Translations under genes and position numbers: made by a program
Shown: positions 6,415 to 6,708 of the stretch, one piece after another
How positions within the stretch are numbered: the first letter of the stretch is position 1
Layout: every line of letters starts with the position of its first letter
Assembly: GCA_031285695.1 (NCBI GenBank)
Contig: JAITVR010000047.1
Coordinates: 1-6,708 of the forward strand
Length of the DNA: 6,708 bases
Origin: Prevotellaceae bacterium
GTDB lineage: Bacteria; Bacteroidota; Bacteroidia; Bacteroidales; UBA932
Direction: 5' to 3'
The notes under the pieces: model-generated
What the model was told of the DNA's origin: nothing
Seen by the model: only the letters and a program-made list of their open reading frames with translations
The model's database searches: none

Positions 6415-6464
6415 ATAAAGCGATAAAGCAACCCTACTTTTGTAGGGTTGCTTTATCGCTTTAT
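6415..6464. repeat. Perfect 23-bp inverted repeat with 4-nt loop upstream of the lipoprotein gene and efp
   Basis: Positions 6415-6437 pair perfectly with 6442-6464 around TTTT. The inner part is GC-rich (GCAACCCTAC / GTAGGGTTGC) and the outer part AT-rich (ATAAAGCGATAAA). It has the form of a strong intrinsic terminator and, on the minus strand, is followed by T-rich TTATTTATTTAC. Its place is odd: the flanking genes diverge, so it should end neither. It could be a leader attenuator for the lipoprotein gene, an insulator, or the end of an unseen small RNA. Confidence 0.9.
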
Positions 6465-6513
6465 GCTCGCTTTTATGTTAACATTTGCCAAGATGTGTTA
6501 ACGCTGTTAATTT

Positions 6514-6525
6514 AGTATATATACT
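6514..6525. repeat. Short AT palindrome upstream of efp
   Basis: AGTATATATACT is a perfect 12-bp palindrome about 40 bp before the efp -7 element. It could be a regulator site, but alternating AT sequence of this length often arises by chance. Confidence 0.4.
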
Positions 6526-6566
6526 GAGCATTTTTGCTTACTTTTTCCTTTTTAACCTAAAATTCT

Positions 6567-6574
6567 TATCTTTG
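6567..6574 (+). promoter_or_regulatory. Putative efp promoter, -7 element
   Basis: TATCTTTG matches the Bacteroidota -7 consensus TAnnTTTG and ends 23 nt before the efp ATG. The predicted leader is short and A-rich (AACAAAAAAACAACAGC), with no Shine-Dalgarno sequence. No TTTG lies at the usual -33 distance; the nearest is at 6533-6536, too far upstream. Confidence 0.65.
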
Positions 6575-6597
6575 TACCTTAACAAAAAAACAACAGC

Positions 6598-6708
6598 ATG
6601 GCAACAACAGCAGATTTTCGCAACGGTTTGTGCATTACCCACAACAGCAAACCGTGCTCCATCGTTTGGTTTCAGCACGTAAAGCCGGGCAAGGGCGGCG
6701 CCTTTGTA
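6598..6708 (+). CDS. efp: Elongation factor P, N-terminal 37 residues (cut by the right edge)
   Basis: The 37 visible codons give a clear EF-P N-terminus: [13 protein letters not shown] followed by [13 protein letters not shown] at 25-37. EF-P binds between the ribosomal P and E sites and relieves stalling at proline runs. K32 in PGKGG corresponds to the lysine at the tip of the KOW-like domain that is modified in some bacteria (K34 in E. coli). Whether it is modified here cannot be told. The full protein is normally about 188 residues. The start is ATG at 6598, with a promoter -7 element 23 nt upstream. It is divergent from the lipoprotein gene. Confidence 0.95.
   Translation, partial: MATTADFRNGLCITHNSKPCSIVWFQHVKPGKGGAFV

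Noticed and set aside
6485..6682. 65-codon plus-strand frame starting at TTG before efp
   Set aside because: It overlaps the efp start in another frame, uses the efp promoter as coding sequence and shows no domain, although its N-terminal half is hydrophobic.

Overview
The window looks like a chromosomal segment from a member of the Bacteroidota, probably Bacteroidales-like. Three sites match the Bacteroidota -7 promoter element TAnnTTTG. Starts follow A-rich leaders with no Shine-Dalgarno sequence. A long helical protein and a small methyltransferase are of types I associate with this phylum, and the EF-P N-terminus fits it. I cannot name a genus.

Layout. Positions 1-5357 hold five minus-strand genes in a row: aspS (aspartyl-tRNA synthetase), an ORF6N-domain gene, a 525-residue helical protein of unknown function, rnhA (RNase HI) and a class I SAM-dependent methyltransferase that runs off the left edge. 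The gaps are 59, 22, 24 and 15 nt, so they could form one transcription unit read from a promoter upstream of aspS. The last three genes all appear to start at TTG. The ORF6N gene is the accessory member: it contains a 35-bp palindrome inside its conserved domain and is preceded by an AT-rich tract of 8-bp repeats and an inverted repeat.

Positions 5358-5455 form a divergent promoter region. To its right, on the plus strand, lies a two-gene mntA-hepT toxin-antitoxin module: an MNT nucleotidyltransferase antitoxin overlapping a HEPN ribonuclease toxin by 17 nt. Both carry intact signature motifs. A strong, probably bidirectional hairpin terminator separates hepT from a convergent small Cys-rich lipoprotein gene on the minus strand. 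A second, longer hairpin lies in the intergenic region to its right, upstream of both the lipoprotein gene and the plus-strand efp gene, which runs off the right edge.

How it fits together. The housekeeping genes concern translation and nucleic-acid maintenance (tRNA charging, EF-P, RNase HI, an RNA-methyltransferase-like enzyme). Two accessory elements sit among them: the HepT-MntA module and the ORF6N gene with its repeat structures. HepT-MntA is a known type of system. The least explained features are the ORF6N repeats, the hairpin at 6415-6464 and the run of TTG starts. I see no CRISPR array, tRNA, rRNA or insertion sequence, and no gene-free stretch longer than about 215 bases.
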